A stretch of DNA of 17,751 bases from the NCBI GenBank assembly GCA_900618425.1, contig UZAN01041927.1, forward strand, positions 1 to 17,751. Direction: 5' to 3'. The stretch is from Echinostoma caproni. Taxonomy: Eukaryota; Platyhelminthes; Trematoda; Plagiorchiida; Echinostomatidae. Position numbers and translations under genes: made by a program. The notes below the pieces were generated by a model that saw nothing but the letters and a program-made list of their open reading frames with translations, was not told the origin of the DNA and searched no databases. Of this stretch, positions 9,001 through 16,930 are shown piece after piece. Each line of letters starts with the position of its first letter. Positions within the stretch are counted from its first letter, which is position 1.

Positions 9001-11690
9001 CCACGTAGCAGTAAGCTACCGTTGGCGTGGATCAGTACAAAACTGCAGGTCCTATTGGACCACTTGCGTTGAATCTGACCATGCGTTAGTTTTGATGCAG
9101 TTCACTCTCCGACTCAGTGGTCGCGGAAAATCCCACCAAACTCGATTGGCAGATCATCGCTTAACCTTTCGCGTGAGGCATTGGATATCTGATGAGTCAG
9201 TCTCACTGATTGAGAAAAAGTGGCAAATACCAACCACCCGGGATCAAGGCGTCAGCAACGTCAACTCTGAAGAGTCTCAAGAAAGACTGAAAACTGATGG
9301 GCAACGATAGCTAGTAAAATAGGAGTAGCAGCTGCATCAGGGGATGGTCAAAGACTGTTCCAACTGATACGCAGTGTGGGAGGTCGGCGAACTACAATTA
9401 GTGAAACAGTCTACGACAAAAGTAGACAGGCTATTAACAACAACGGCTTGACCGGTAGGNGGCGGAGTACTTCAACGAGCAGTTCAGCTGGCCAGGCGCT
9501 AACCAGGCTATCTCCTCCAGTGTAGCTGAAGCTCCGTGGGCTGTTACATCTGAACCTCCTACTACAGCAGAAGTTCGTTCTTGCATCCAAGCCCTGAAGA
9601 AAGGAAAAGCAACAGGGCCAGACGGGCTTCCTCCCACTCTTTTCAAGTTGGGAGGTGATGACCTCGTAGACTCCATTAGTGATCTAATGCGTAACATCTG
9701 GTCACATGAGCGCATTCCATCATCGTGGAGCGAATCACTGATAGTTCCAATTTTGAAGGAGGGATCTCGCAACGACTGCGCAAACCACCGTGGAATAAGT
9801 TTGATCCCAATCGTCACGAAGTTACTAGCCTCCATTATACTTCGACGTCTGACGCCGCTTAGGGAGACAAACATCCGCAAACAACAAGCACGATTTCGAC
9901 CAGGTCGCGGTCGTATCGACCAAATCTTCACCCTGCATCAAGTCCTCGAGCTACGCCATACGCACCGTCGACCAACGGTTGTCGTGTTTCTTGACCTAAA
10001 AGGAGCCTTCGACTCAATTGATCGTGAATCTCTTATGGGTTCGCTTGTTCACAGGAGAATGCCGCAGAAGTATGTGAACATGCTGACTTTACTCACGTAC
10101 CTCTGGTAGCGTAAGAGTCAACGCAAGCTGAACAGGTCGTTCCTAAGTAAGAGCGATATTCGTCAAGGGTGCAGTCTTTCGCCATTTCTGTTCAATTTCG
10201 TCATAGACAGAATACTGGAGAACGCATTTAGTGGTCTCCAAAATGTAGGTATTGAATGGGCAGTTGGAGAAAAGCGGTGCAACCTAGACTACGCTGACGA
10301 CATCGTCTGCTTGTTCAAATGTATGGAAGATGCAGAAAGAGCACATGACAGATTGGCAAGTTATGTCGCTACGTGCGACACGTGCTTTGCATCTTCAAAG
10401 TGCAAAGTGGTGCTACAAGGCTGGATGTCGCCGAGTTCTGTTCTGAAACTAGACTGTCAGGAATTAGCTGAAGTTGACTGCTTCTCGCACTTGGGTAGCT
10501 GCGTGACCAATGACGGTAGCGCATCGAAGGAGATAACAACCCGCAGTTCCAAGGCTCGAGCAGCGTACGCAGGACTAAAACACCTTTGGTGGCGACGTAA
10601 CGGGTCACTAAAGTTGAAAAGTCGCGTATACTGCGCCACTGTACGATCAGTTCTGCTTTACGGTTGTGAGACCTTGAATTTGCGGGTAGAAGACACCCAT
10701 CGTATAGCATTGTTCGACAATCGATGCTTACGTAGTCTAGCCCAAGTGGGATGGAGTGAGCGGGTTGGTAACTTGGAAGTCAGTCGTCGGGTGTTGAGAA
10801 TACATCAGACAAGAACTCGCTATCTCATCGAATCCAGCTCCGTTGGTTAGGAAACGTTTCGCGTATGTTGGACGGTCGCCTACCGCAACGCGCCTTGTTT
10901 GCAGTGGCTTTTACAGGCCAGAGAAAGCCACATGGAGGCCAGCAGATTACGTGGAGACGAGGCATAAAGAAATGCACAGAGCGATTAGGTAAAGTAGGTG
11001 TCTCTCGTCTTCCGGGTTGGGGTCCAAAAGACTCCGAAACCGCATGGTTAGAGACACTGAAGGCCATGGCTGCTAACCGACGGCAATGGCGAGCTTGCTG
11101 TCACTTCTTATCAGACCAGAAGGCTTGAAATAGTATGTGTTCACAGTTGAACCGTGTACTCTGTGTGTTGACCATAGAGGTTCGCTTTCTTTTCCCGTAC
11201 CTAGAAATAGATCCAATCCCTGTCCTTACACATTATCACTTACCTTGTATGCAATATGAGTTTGGCAGCGATCAGTGAAGTTCCCTTCACTGTATTACGC
11301 TGTACAATGATGATGACCAGGTCCCGTTATTGCCTAAGAAACGGTCTCATGGATTGCATCCTAAAGCGATTTCGCGAAATTGCATGGGGGCAATACAGAT
11401 TTGATACGTCAGTTCTATGATCACCTATCATTCCAGGTATTTGAAAGAGTATGCGGCAATCCACAGTTTCATGTGCTCATGCAATTCATATTGTTTTTCC
11501 TCGTCTCATCAGATTTTCTCCCGGTACCCGGGCGTGGATTTGACAAATAAAAAAGAATTTATCAACACTACTGTGAAGGAAGTAAGTAATCGTAGTCATT
11601 TGTCTTGATTTTTTTCAGGCCATTCTTCCACGTACAGTCTCTGGTCTTTGCAGATTAGATACGAGTCTTGTTAGTCTGTTTATTGTGTGA
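5614..11690 (+). CDS. DEK: DEK chromatin-associated protein (spliced gene)
   Basis: DEK is a nuclear chromatin protein that binds and supercoils DNA and acts in chromatin organisation and mRNA processing. Joining 5614-6014, 6432-7125, 11513-11581 and 11619-11690 gives 411 aa; human DEK is about 375. Seen in order: an acidic N-terminus; a basic KRERKKVQRL block (28-37) that matches DEK; GTGTPLGDIP and the pseudo-SAP/SAP core (66-170) with LHTIIYGRPG and LLEFLLHPKA; a charged linker (about 180-335) with RGRP at 186-189 and 266-269; and a DEK_C domain from about 337 (DAELKRSIIELL) through RYPGVDLTNKKEF to INTTVKE (388). The first ATG after the acceptor at 5590 fits the family's N-terminus. All introns are GT-AG. 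Exons 1-3 are strongly supported by homology. The last exon is tentative: without that splice the protein would end at 11608 (396 aa). Confidence 0.92.
6015..6431 (+). other. DEK intron 1 (417 nt, phase 2)
   Basis: It starts GTAAGT and ends in a pyrimidine-rich tract TTTTCCCCCAG. Splicing makes an AAT codon (Asn134) across the junction and keeps the DEK frame into the SAP-like helix. The short open frame inside it at 5954-6142 is a read-through shadow. No nested gene is seen. Confidence 0.85.
6432..7125 (+). CDS. DEK: DEK exon 2: SAP helix, charged linker, start of DEK_C
   Basis: Codes for residues 134-365. SELREALRILNLEVSGTRDQ (138-157) and LLEFLLHPK (162-170) match the second helical part of the DEK SAP core. 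The linker has acidic clusters (DEDEDEES near 251-258; SESEDE near 294-299), many Ser residues in acidic context that fit CK2-type sites, and basic PKPKRKR (280-286), a plausible nuclear localisation signal. RGRP cores sit at 186-189 (PGRGRPKG) and 266-269 (KKRGRPPGK). The exon ends in DEK_C at KLVREQ, with donor CAG/GTATGT at 7126; without splicing, translation stops at 7134. Confidence 0.92.
8385..9082 (+). pseudogene. Endonuclease domain of RTE copy 2, frameshifted
   Basis: SETRIQYPS, with the metal-binding Glu at 8421-8423, follows a start region that has lost sequence. Then a TGA at 8457-8459, SAPELSSRFFLRTSDDD, an open frame 8610-8819 with CLFIISVYAPTNCSS and VVLAGDF, and a one-base loss inside the Asn codon of the catalytic GDFN block (near 8798-8800) that ends the frame at 8819. 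Later blocks in other frames are TQIDHVAVSYRWRGSVQN and ESDHALV (catalytic Asp-His at 9077-9082). Domain order and residues match copy 1. Confidence 0.8.
9526..10790 (+). pseudogene. Reverse transcriptase domain of RTE copy 2
   Basis: This is the best-preserved RT in the window. A frame open through 10109 contains GKATGPDGLPPTLFK, IWSHERIPSSWSESLIVPI, NHRGISLIPIVTKLLASIIL, ARFRPGRGRIDQIFTLHQV and VVVFLDLKGAFDSIDRES (motif A). Sequence loss or a shift near 10085-10150 breaks it. After that come DIRQGCSLSPFLFNFVIDRIL and NLDYADDIVC, with the catalytic YADD intact at 10290-10301. The thumb follows in 10311-10850: SKCKVV, FSHLGSCVTNDG, SKARAAYAGLKHLW, RSVLLYGCETLNLRVED. The core residues survive, but the frame is split. 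Confidence 0.85.
10791..11128 (+). pseudogene. C-terminal region of the RTE copy 2 polyprotein
   Basis: After a frameshift near 10800, the frame ending at 11128 carries MLDGRLPQRALFAVAF, GGQQITWRRGIKKCTERLGK, VGVSRLPGWGPKDSETAW and a WRACCHFLSD end just before the stop. The same layout is found in copy 1 (3022-3270). It is the conserved tail following the RT thumb; no function is known to me. Confidence 0.75.
11307..11316 (+). repeat. ATG-triplet 3' tail of RTE copy 2
   Basis: ATGATGATGA ends the sequence shared with copy 1 (TTCACTGTATTACGCTGTAC here, TCACTGTATTTCCGTGT there). It marks the 3' terminus of the element; the DNA beyond it is unrelated in the two loci. Confidence 0.7.
11513..11581 (+). 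CDS. DEK: DEK exon 3: second half of the DEK_C domain
   Basis: 23 codons, IFSRYPGVDLTNKK... to INTTVKE (residues 366-388). The order Tyr-Pro-x-x-x-Leu-Thr-x-(Lys/Arg)-Lys, then Phe-Ile-x-Thr-Thr-Val-Lys-Glu, is the end of the DEK_C domain. It is in frame after splicing from 7125, and the join is phase 0. It is far too short to find by ORF length, but homology to the family is clear. A good donor, GTAAGT, follows at 11582. Confidence 0.9.
11582..11618 (+). other. Candidate 37-nt DEK intron 3
   Basis: It begins GTAAGT and ends in TTGATTTTTTTCAG. Very short introns are known in flatworm genes. Splicing is phase 0 and replaces a nine-codon read-through (to the TGA at 11606-11608) by 23 further codons. 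It is supported only by splice-site quality. Confidence 0.55.
11619..11690 (+). CDS. DEK: DEK exon 4 (tentative terminal exon)
   Basis: If the preceding 37-nt intron is removed, the frame runs AILPRTVSGLCRLDTSLVSL and stops at TGA 11688-11690. The end is not conserved with vertebrate DEK, which stops just after the equivalent of TVKE plus three residues. The alternative is that the protein ends at 11608 after EVSNRSHLS, or that another acceptor (for example TTTGCAG at 11646-11652) is used. No nearby AATAAA downstream supports a 3' end. Confidence 0.45.
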   Translation, partial: AILPRTVSGLCRLDTSLVSLFIV

Positions 11691-11803
11691 TGAAGATGCA
11701 TGAATTACAGCAAAAGGGAGGAATCTCAATCCAAGGATTTATTGTACATGAAGTCACCATGTCAAAACTGATTTTTTAAGTCTGTTTGAAAACTTGAAAA
11801 TTG

Positions 11804-11845
<42 letters not shown>

Positions 11846-14375
11846 TGCAGCGCGTAGAAAAGGACTTGAGAAATCCTCAAGAGAATTGGTTATCCGGCTA
11901 AAATCATAAATGCTTTTCATAGAAAGGTGAGCTTTTCAAGTGTAGGAGTGAGTGTAAATTTTCATTTAATTGTTTGTGATTCATTATGTCAGATGAGAAC
12001 CAGCAATTCTACTAGAGGCTCTTTTTTGCAAAATAGCGCTTACCAATATTCGCTAGTAATGAATCTCGGTCGTGTTTACTGGGTGCGGTATCGCAACGCG
12101 CTATGGCGGTGTTGTCACTATCTTTTATGTTTATCTTGTCACTGTCACTTTTTGTTCACTCGTTTTCAGTATTTGGCTCGGTCCTGATCACTCAACTATA
12201 CTCATGTGTGGAAGAAGCACCTTGGCAGCATTCGGACTCGCGATGATGGTTTTCTTGTATCTATTTGTATGACCTTTTTGTGCAACAGAATTGACCCCAC
12301 CCGTGTAAAACATTTCCAGCACATTCACTCCTCACATTTGTGATGAGCTCTATTTCATCACAGCTGTCGTTGCATTTTTTCACTATCTACCCGAATTTTA
12401 ACGTTTCAGATCATTGCTCTTCAACCTGACCCTGTGTGGATCAATTCCTATCTCCTATCTACTCTTTCGCCTTTTTAGCCGACTTCACAAATATCAACAC
12501 CACTACCACCATTCGGCTCCGTTTTTCTACAGATTCCTTCATCTCCGTTCCATTTCATGTCATTTGTATTGTGCAGAGCATGTATTATTACTCGTATTAA
12601 GTCACTATCATCACAAGTGTTATTTGCATGGCTACTACAAGGATATTGAAATTTTTCTTCCGATTGTGTTAATCCTATTGCTCCCGATGTTGCTACTCAT
12701 TCATCTAAAACGTATGTATCCGGTAAAATTGGAAAATGCACATTTTTCAGATTCCAATGTTTTTATTTTTTCTTTCGCTGCTTGCCTGCTTGCGTGATCC
12801 GTTATCTTCCGGTAGACATGCTTGAATATTTCATGCTACTCCCGGTCCGAGCGTTAACGAAGCAAGTAATGGTCTATGTATCTTTCCATTTATGATATGT
12901 TGGTAAACAATACTCATGATTGAACTTACACGAAGCGTCTGCTCATATCACGGACTAACATTCTTGTCTTATAAACCTCAAGGCAGTATGAGCTTGCGCT
13001 CAAGAAATCAGAGTCCGTTCTAACGAAGTCCATTTTTCAAACGCGATTCTCACGCTGGCAGTGGGGTCGAGAAATTCACAACAAAGTTGTCTCACATTTC
13101 TAACGTCACTTCCTTGTAGGTATACGTTCGACTGCTCTAGTTATTCTATCTGCCCAGGCTTCATATTGGAGCTCAACTCTCAAAATTTGGAAGAGAGATT
13201 TAAGTGGCTTGAGAGATGCATTCCTTAGGCGTTTTTTGTACTCGTATGTGGCTGCCAACATCTCTGGGGGAAATTCGCTTTTTGAGGGTCACTCATAAGT
13301 TTTTTTACAAAGACTGAGGAACTGTGATACCTGTAGTGTCTCGGAGTTTCTACTTGAGATGCCACCTTAAGCTTTGACATAAATATGTGCAATCCAAGTT
13401 ATCTGTTCACGTGAAAATCCTGACGAATCTCCTCCTCTCCTTGATCCGTAGGTTACTGTTTTCGTGTTGGTTATGTAAATCCTTTTTCTCTTATCTAGCG
13501 TCACCTTTGGTGTCCATTAAGGAACTCCGATGAATGTATCCACTTGCATGTCATAAAAACCGGGCGTAGACCTGAAAATGCTGATCCAGCAATCGATCGA
13601 TCCATGGATGATCTCAGGGTCAACATTTATGTTTAGTTAGAGCGTTTAGCCACTGAATAAATTGGCTTACGAACCGTAACGTCAAACCCATACCAGTAAG
13701 ATACCTGCTCACGCGATATGGTTTGTTTGCGTTCCGATTTCGAAAACAGCATGTATGATTTATGCGAATCTCAAGGGTTTTTCAGAGATTGGATGCTACC
13801 TTGTGGCCTGTAGAAGCGATCCAAGTTCTAATACCCCGCGATTCTCGATAACCCGGCAGATATCACAAACAGTTGGTTAAGGGTAAGTTTGGCCTGACTG
13901 CGCTTGAGAGTATCCGAAAGCGAAGGGCTTAGCAAGCAAAGATGTAGCCCTGAAGTCACGCGCCATTTCAAGTAAAGAAACTTCACTGGAGGTGATACTG
14001 AGATGAAATTTGAATACCAAGCTAAAAAAAGCAATTTCAGGATATCGGCGATCCAGGTGGAATCCATGCTAGTAAAGAAGAGTGCACAAACGAATGCTAT
14101 AATCATGTGAAAGCATACATGCGGAATGGGCAGATCAAAGATGTTGGTAGCTCTCGAGTATGTTGCACTGTCGGTCTGAAGCCGGACTTCAATTCCATCG
14201 GTAAGAAGCTTTCAACGCACAGATTAAACAACTGTTTTGTGTCAAAGCCTACTTATGTGTGGTGACACTAGGAAAGCTCTAGCCAGGAAAAGAATTAGTC
14301 ATAATATACAGTCCAAAATCAAAACGAATTGTATTGCGAACGGCTATGGCCAACAAGCCCAAGCAATTCGTCTAA
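11691..14375. other. Region 3' of DEK without a recognised gene
   Basis: It probably holds the DEK 3' UTR followed by intergenic DNA. Several open frames (11927-12187, 12072-12272, 12414-12797, and 13828-14106 minus) encode Leu/Tyr/Phe/His-rich or featureless peptides from pyrimidine-rich sequence, with no domain I recognise. The only canonical AATAAA I noted is at 13656-13661, about 2 kb past the DEK stop. No transposon domain or RNA gene is visible. Confidence 0.4.
11806..11843. repeat. (AT)n microsatellite, 38 bp
   Basis: An uninterrupted alternating A/T run of 19 units lies about 115 bp after the proposed DEK stop. Such a tract is length-unstable and can extrude a cruciform. Confidence 0.95.
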
Positions 14376-15291
14376 GTGTCTATATGCAGCCAGACTATGC
14401 AAGTTGATTTTATTATTTCTATAGTAGTTTGCACAGATCGACTACGGCCAAATGCGTCGGACACTGTCCAACGACTCGTGATGGAGGCGCAAGACTGTGA
14501 CGGAGACCCGTTACGAGTTGCATACTGGGAGTCTCCCACACTTGGTCCTCACCTTATGTGTTAGAGCGATGAAAGAAGGAGCAGTTTGTGTTAAAATTCT
14601 GAAGAACTGTTCATAGCATGTGGCGAGTGAAATAGTTCTGTGAAACTCACTGAAAAGTTTTCACGTAGTGAATCTTCAGAGCAGCGTGTTTAGCTCTGAA
14701 AAACAGCACACTCGTGAAAAGGAAAGGCACAAAATATGCAGGAGTCGAATGCTTGGCAACGCATAAATACCGGATAATAATAGTAGCACGGAAAACTTCT
14801 ATTTTGTTGTTTCCAGTTTTTCAACATTGTTTAGGAGCTCACTGGTTTTGTTACTTTTTGACGGAGAAGGTACGTTTTGCAAAATGCTTTATGACCTCAA
14901 AAAAGACGAAAAAATGAAACGACTACGGGAATTACATGTTCGCCCTAATCGTCATTCGGCGCATTCAAATGGAAAACAGACTGTTCAGTCAGACCTAGTG
15001 GAAGTGCTAGTGCGTAGAGTAGAAAGTAGGGTCGAGTCCGTAATTGGCGCTGTCGCCAAACGGGGATTAGAGAAAGAAAATAGCTAGGTTACAGAAGGTA
15101 GGAATGAAAAATCGCAAAGAGAACCGAAGTAGGTAGGGTTCAATCGGTCCACGAAACACTATCCCTTTTGCCATTGCGATCAATAATGAGAAATTTGGAT
15201 TCCCGATGGTGGTTAAATAGGTCTGGCACCATCAAATTTTACCCAGACAAGAGTTTAGTGGGTCAAATCTGTATTAACAAACGCCTCGTGA
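14376..15291. other. Unassigned region with two short open frames
   Basis: The plus frame 14376-14564 (62 codons) and the plus frame 14827-15087 (86 codons) are open. The latter gives a basic/acidic, helix-prone peptide with repeated RVESRVES and a KEN-S end, and a TTTCCAG that could be a splice acceptor lies upstream at 14811-14817. I recognise neither. Both could be chance frames or single exons. Nothing else is visible. Confidence 0.3.
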
Positions 15292-15294
15292 CTA

Positions 15295-15869
15295 TGGGCG
15301 CGGTTGAGTAGATGTCAATTTTTCCATGTGAAGCCCGAAGCTCAAGATGGTTGTCTGTCTTTTGACTTCTCTAGCGTGAAAGGAGAGATGTGATCTCCAG
15401 GCGCAAAGTGGTTCCAAAAAGCCAACTCCGCTGCCGTACACAAGATCCTTTTTGAGAGAGTTACGAATTCCATGAAGAACTATAGGAAGAGTTTCGTCCA
15501 AAGGAATGGGAAGCGTATAAGGAGAGCTGACGGTGAAATCTCTTAACCCAGCGGTTTGCCGCCGAATGAAAGGCTGTGGTCTGCCTATGGAGACCACCAT
15601 GAAAGGCGGTCAAAGTATTAATCAATAAAGATTCCAACTGAGCAGTCTGCCGTTCAGAAAAGGCCTTCACAATAGTGGTGACATTAACATTGGGAATCGT
15701 AATTCCCCCCTACCAGCGTGCAACACAGTCGATGCAGGTGAGAAGATAAACCAAGCCGTTTGAAGGCTCATAGGGTCCGACTATATTTAGATGAACATGA
15801 CTGAACCTAGCATCAAGGTATGCAAAACTACCAGTGGAAGTGTAATTGTGGCCGTACACATTGACCTTT
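15295..15869 (-). pseudogene. Gypsy integrase fragment, DDE residues altered
   Basis: Integrase joins element DNA to the host genome. Visible on the minus strand: STGSFAYLDARFSHVHLN then IVGPYEPSNGLVYLLTCID (first catalytic region), a stop, FHSAANRWVKRFHRQL (third catalytic region) and PIVLHGIRNSLKKDLVYG (core end). The first catalytic Asp before IVGP is Asn (codon AAT at 15785-15787). The segment with the second Asp (Thr-Thr-Asp-Arg-Gly in relatives) is deleted or eroded between VKAF and AQLESLL. The third-site Glu is Lys. With the stops and frameshifts, the gene is dead. Confidence 0.8.
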
Positions 15870-16302
15870 AGCTATAGCGTTGTGCGGCTTCCGAGAACTG
15901 ACGGGTAAAGAAGCGTAAAGCTGGTCACTCACTGCCAACGAGCTTTTGGAGGACAGCACGTGCAGCAACATCGGGAGCATCAACGATCAGGCTACGAGTC
16001 GCATCCGGAGAATCCTGAGCTTAGAGAGTTGACGGTGTTGAAGGCTTGAAGGGTCGCGTCATTAATGGTCACCAATTTCGGGTTGCAGCGGGGGAAGTCA
16101 TGGACTGACTGATCTCAGCACAACGTGGGATAAAACGACGGTAAAAGTTCTCCAACCGGGGAAAAGATCTCAGATCTTGAGCCGTTGTGAGGACGGCGAT
16201 GTGACGTATAACCTCGACCTTAGATTCTATCAAGCAGATACCACTCTGATCTAAAGTGTGACCAGAAAGTGCGAGCAAGATGCGGCCAAACTCCGTATTC
16301 AT
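15870..16302 (-). pseudogene. Gypsy RT connection and truncated RNase H
   Basis: The minus frame 16302-16069 holds a relic of the RT thumb/connection: FGRILLALSGHTLDQSGICL, IESKVEVI and FPRLENFYRRFIPRC. This corresponds to the usual Leu-Gly-His and Asn-Phe-Tyr-(His/Arg)-Arg-Phe-Ile-Pro blocks. It is followed by DATLQAFNTVNSLS, a frameshift, and LRFFTRQFSEAAQRYS. At about 15872 this jumps straight into integrase sequence, so most of RNase H and the N-terminal zinc-binding part of integrase are missing. Confidence 0.72.
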
Positions 16303-16884
16303 TGTGATGTCGTGGGGACAAATCCTATCACAGACAAGTGGATGAGGTGTTCATCTCCGTTAGTACTCACAATGAGGTAAACGAACACAGACTCCAAACT
16401 TCTGTCATCATTGTTAATGAAACGTTTAAAAGTTTGAGAGGCAGTTAGCAAACCAAAGGGCATGCGAAGAATCTCAAAGAAACCCAAAGGTCTGATCAAC
16501 GCAGTTTTTAGGATGTCAGATGGGTCAGCTGGTATCTGGTGGTAAGCAGGCATGAGAGACAATGTGAAGGAGCGAATCCCAGCTGCCTTCGGATGGCCAA
16601 ATGGTTCCGGCTTTGAGTAGCCGGTCAAATTCTACCTTTGCAACACTGAGCTTTCCCGGTTTGAGACGACGGGCGCGTGCGAAGACTGGGGGCCCAAAAG
16701 TACGAATCGGGCGGGTGATGGACGTAGTCACAGATGGAGCAACATCCGAGGATTGGATGATTGTGGAGTAGACGGACGGTAACTCGCCATACGGATCAGG
16801 AAGAAGTTTAAGGAGAATAAAACTGATGGACCTAAAGGTGGTCGCTTGACCATAGACGGTAAAATTACATTCTAGATCACTCAA
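16299..16884 (-). pseudogene. Gypsy reverse transcriptase fragment, catalytic core deleted
   Basis: Two overlapping frames cover it. The first (16884 to 16525) has GPPVFARARRLKPGKLSVAK, EFDRLLKAGTIWPSEG and LLHIV. A deletion near 16555-16570 then joins this directly to AYHQIP in the next frame, removing the stretch where motif A (with its catalytic Asp) normally lies. The second frame (16628 to 16299) has AYHQIPADPSDILKTALIRP, ILRMPFGLLTASQTFKRFIN and VYLIVSTNGDEHLIHL. The family's Y-x-Asp-Asp box should sit before LIVSTN, but only Tyr-Leu remains (16375-16380). Confidence 0.8.
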
Positions 16885-16930
16885 GAGATAACGACGAGTA
16901 TCAACGGACAGAAGTTCTTTCCAAGACTAG

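Larger units (their letters stand above)
8370..11316 (+). mobile_element. RTE-like non-LTR retrotransposon, degenerate copy 2
   Basis: This copy is about 2.9 kb, inserted in DEK intron 2 in the same sense as the gene. It belongs to the same family as the copy at 366-3463, and is better preserved in the RT and worse at the 5' end. Alignable sequence starts around 8370 (GCGTACAATGG, equal to about 428-438 in copy 1), so it is probably 5'-truncated within the endonuclease, as is common after target-primed reverse transcription. It carries endonuclease, RT with YADD, a C-terminal region, a shared 3' UTR (11129-11306) and an ATG-repeat tail. Stops and frameshifts show it is dead. I could not see a convincing target-site duplication. 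Confidence 0.87.
7126..11512 (+). other. DEK intron 2 (4,387 nt, phase 0) hosting RTE copy 2
   Basis: The donor is GTATGT at 7126 and the acceptor a T-rich tract ending TCATCAG at 11512. The intron interrupts the DEK_C domain between codons 365 and 366. About two thirds of it (8370-11316) is a sense-oriented RTE element. 7126-8369 and 11317-11512 hold nothing recognisable. The open frame 7947-8285 encodes an unfamiliar peptide and looks like chance. By eye I saw no canonical AATAAA in the sense strand of the intron. There is an ambiguous base at 7178 and another at 9460. Confidence 0.88.
15295..16930 (-). mobile_element. Ty3/gypsy-type LTR retrotransposon pol relic
   Basis: Read on the minus strand, the order is RT, RNase H, integrase, which is the Ty3/gypsy order. 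Landmarks are GPPVFARARRLKPGKL and AYHQIPADPSD (RT), MPFGL, FYRRFIPRC (RT/RNase H connection), FFTRQFSEAAQRYS (RNase H start), DARFSHVHLNIVGP and RFHRQL (integrase). The wording is like that of CsRn1/Kabuki-type elements of trematodes (inference). It is broken by stops, frameshifts and several internal deletions. LTRs, primer-binding site, gag and protease are not identified; protease remnants may lie just upstream (16885-17000). The boundaries are those of recognisable pol, not of the element. Confidence 0.82.

Noticed and set aside
9189..9198. CTGATGAGTC, which looks like the conserved core of a hammerhead ribozyme (these occur in schistosome SINEs).
   Set aside because: It lies inside the retrotransposon coding sequence (Trp-Ile-Ser-Asp-Glu-Ser), aligns with CTCAGGAGTC in copy 1, and no matching GAAA strand or flanking stems are found downstream.
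12414..12797. A 127-codon frame with hydrophobic Leu/Ile runs, like a membrane protein.
   Set aside because: It comes from pyrimidine-rich DNA, which gives Leu/Phe/Ser/Tyr codons by composition; there are no conserved motifs.
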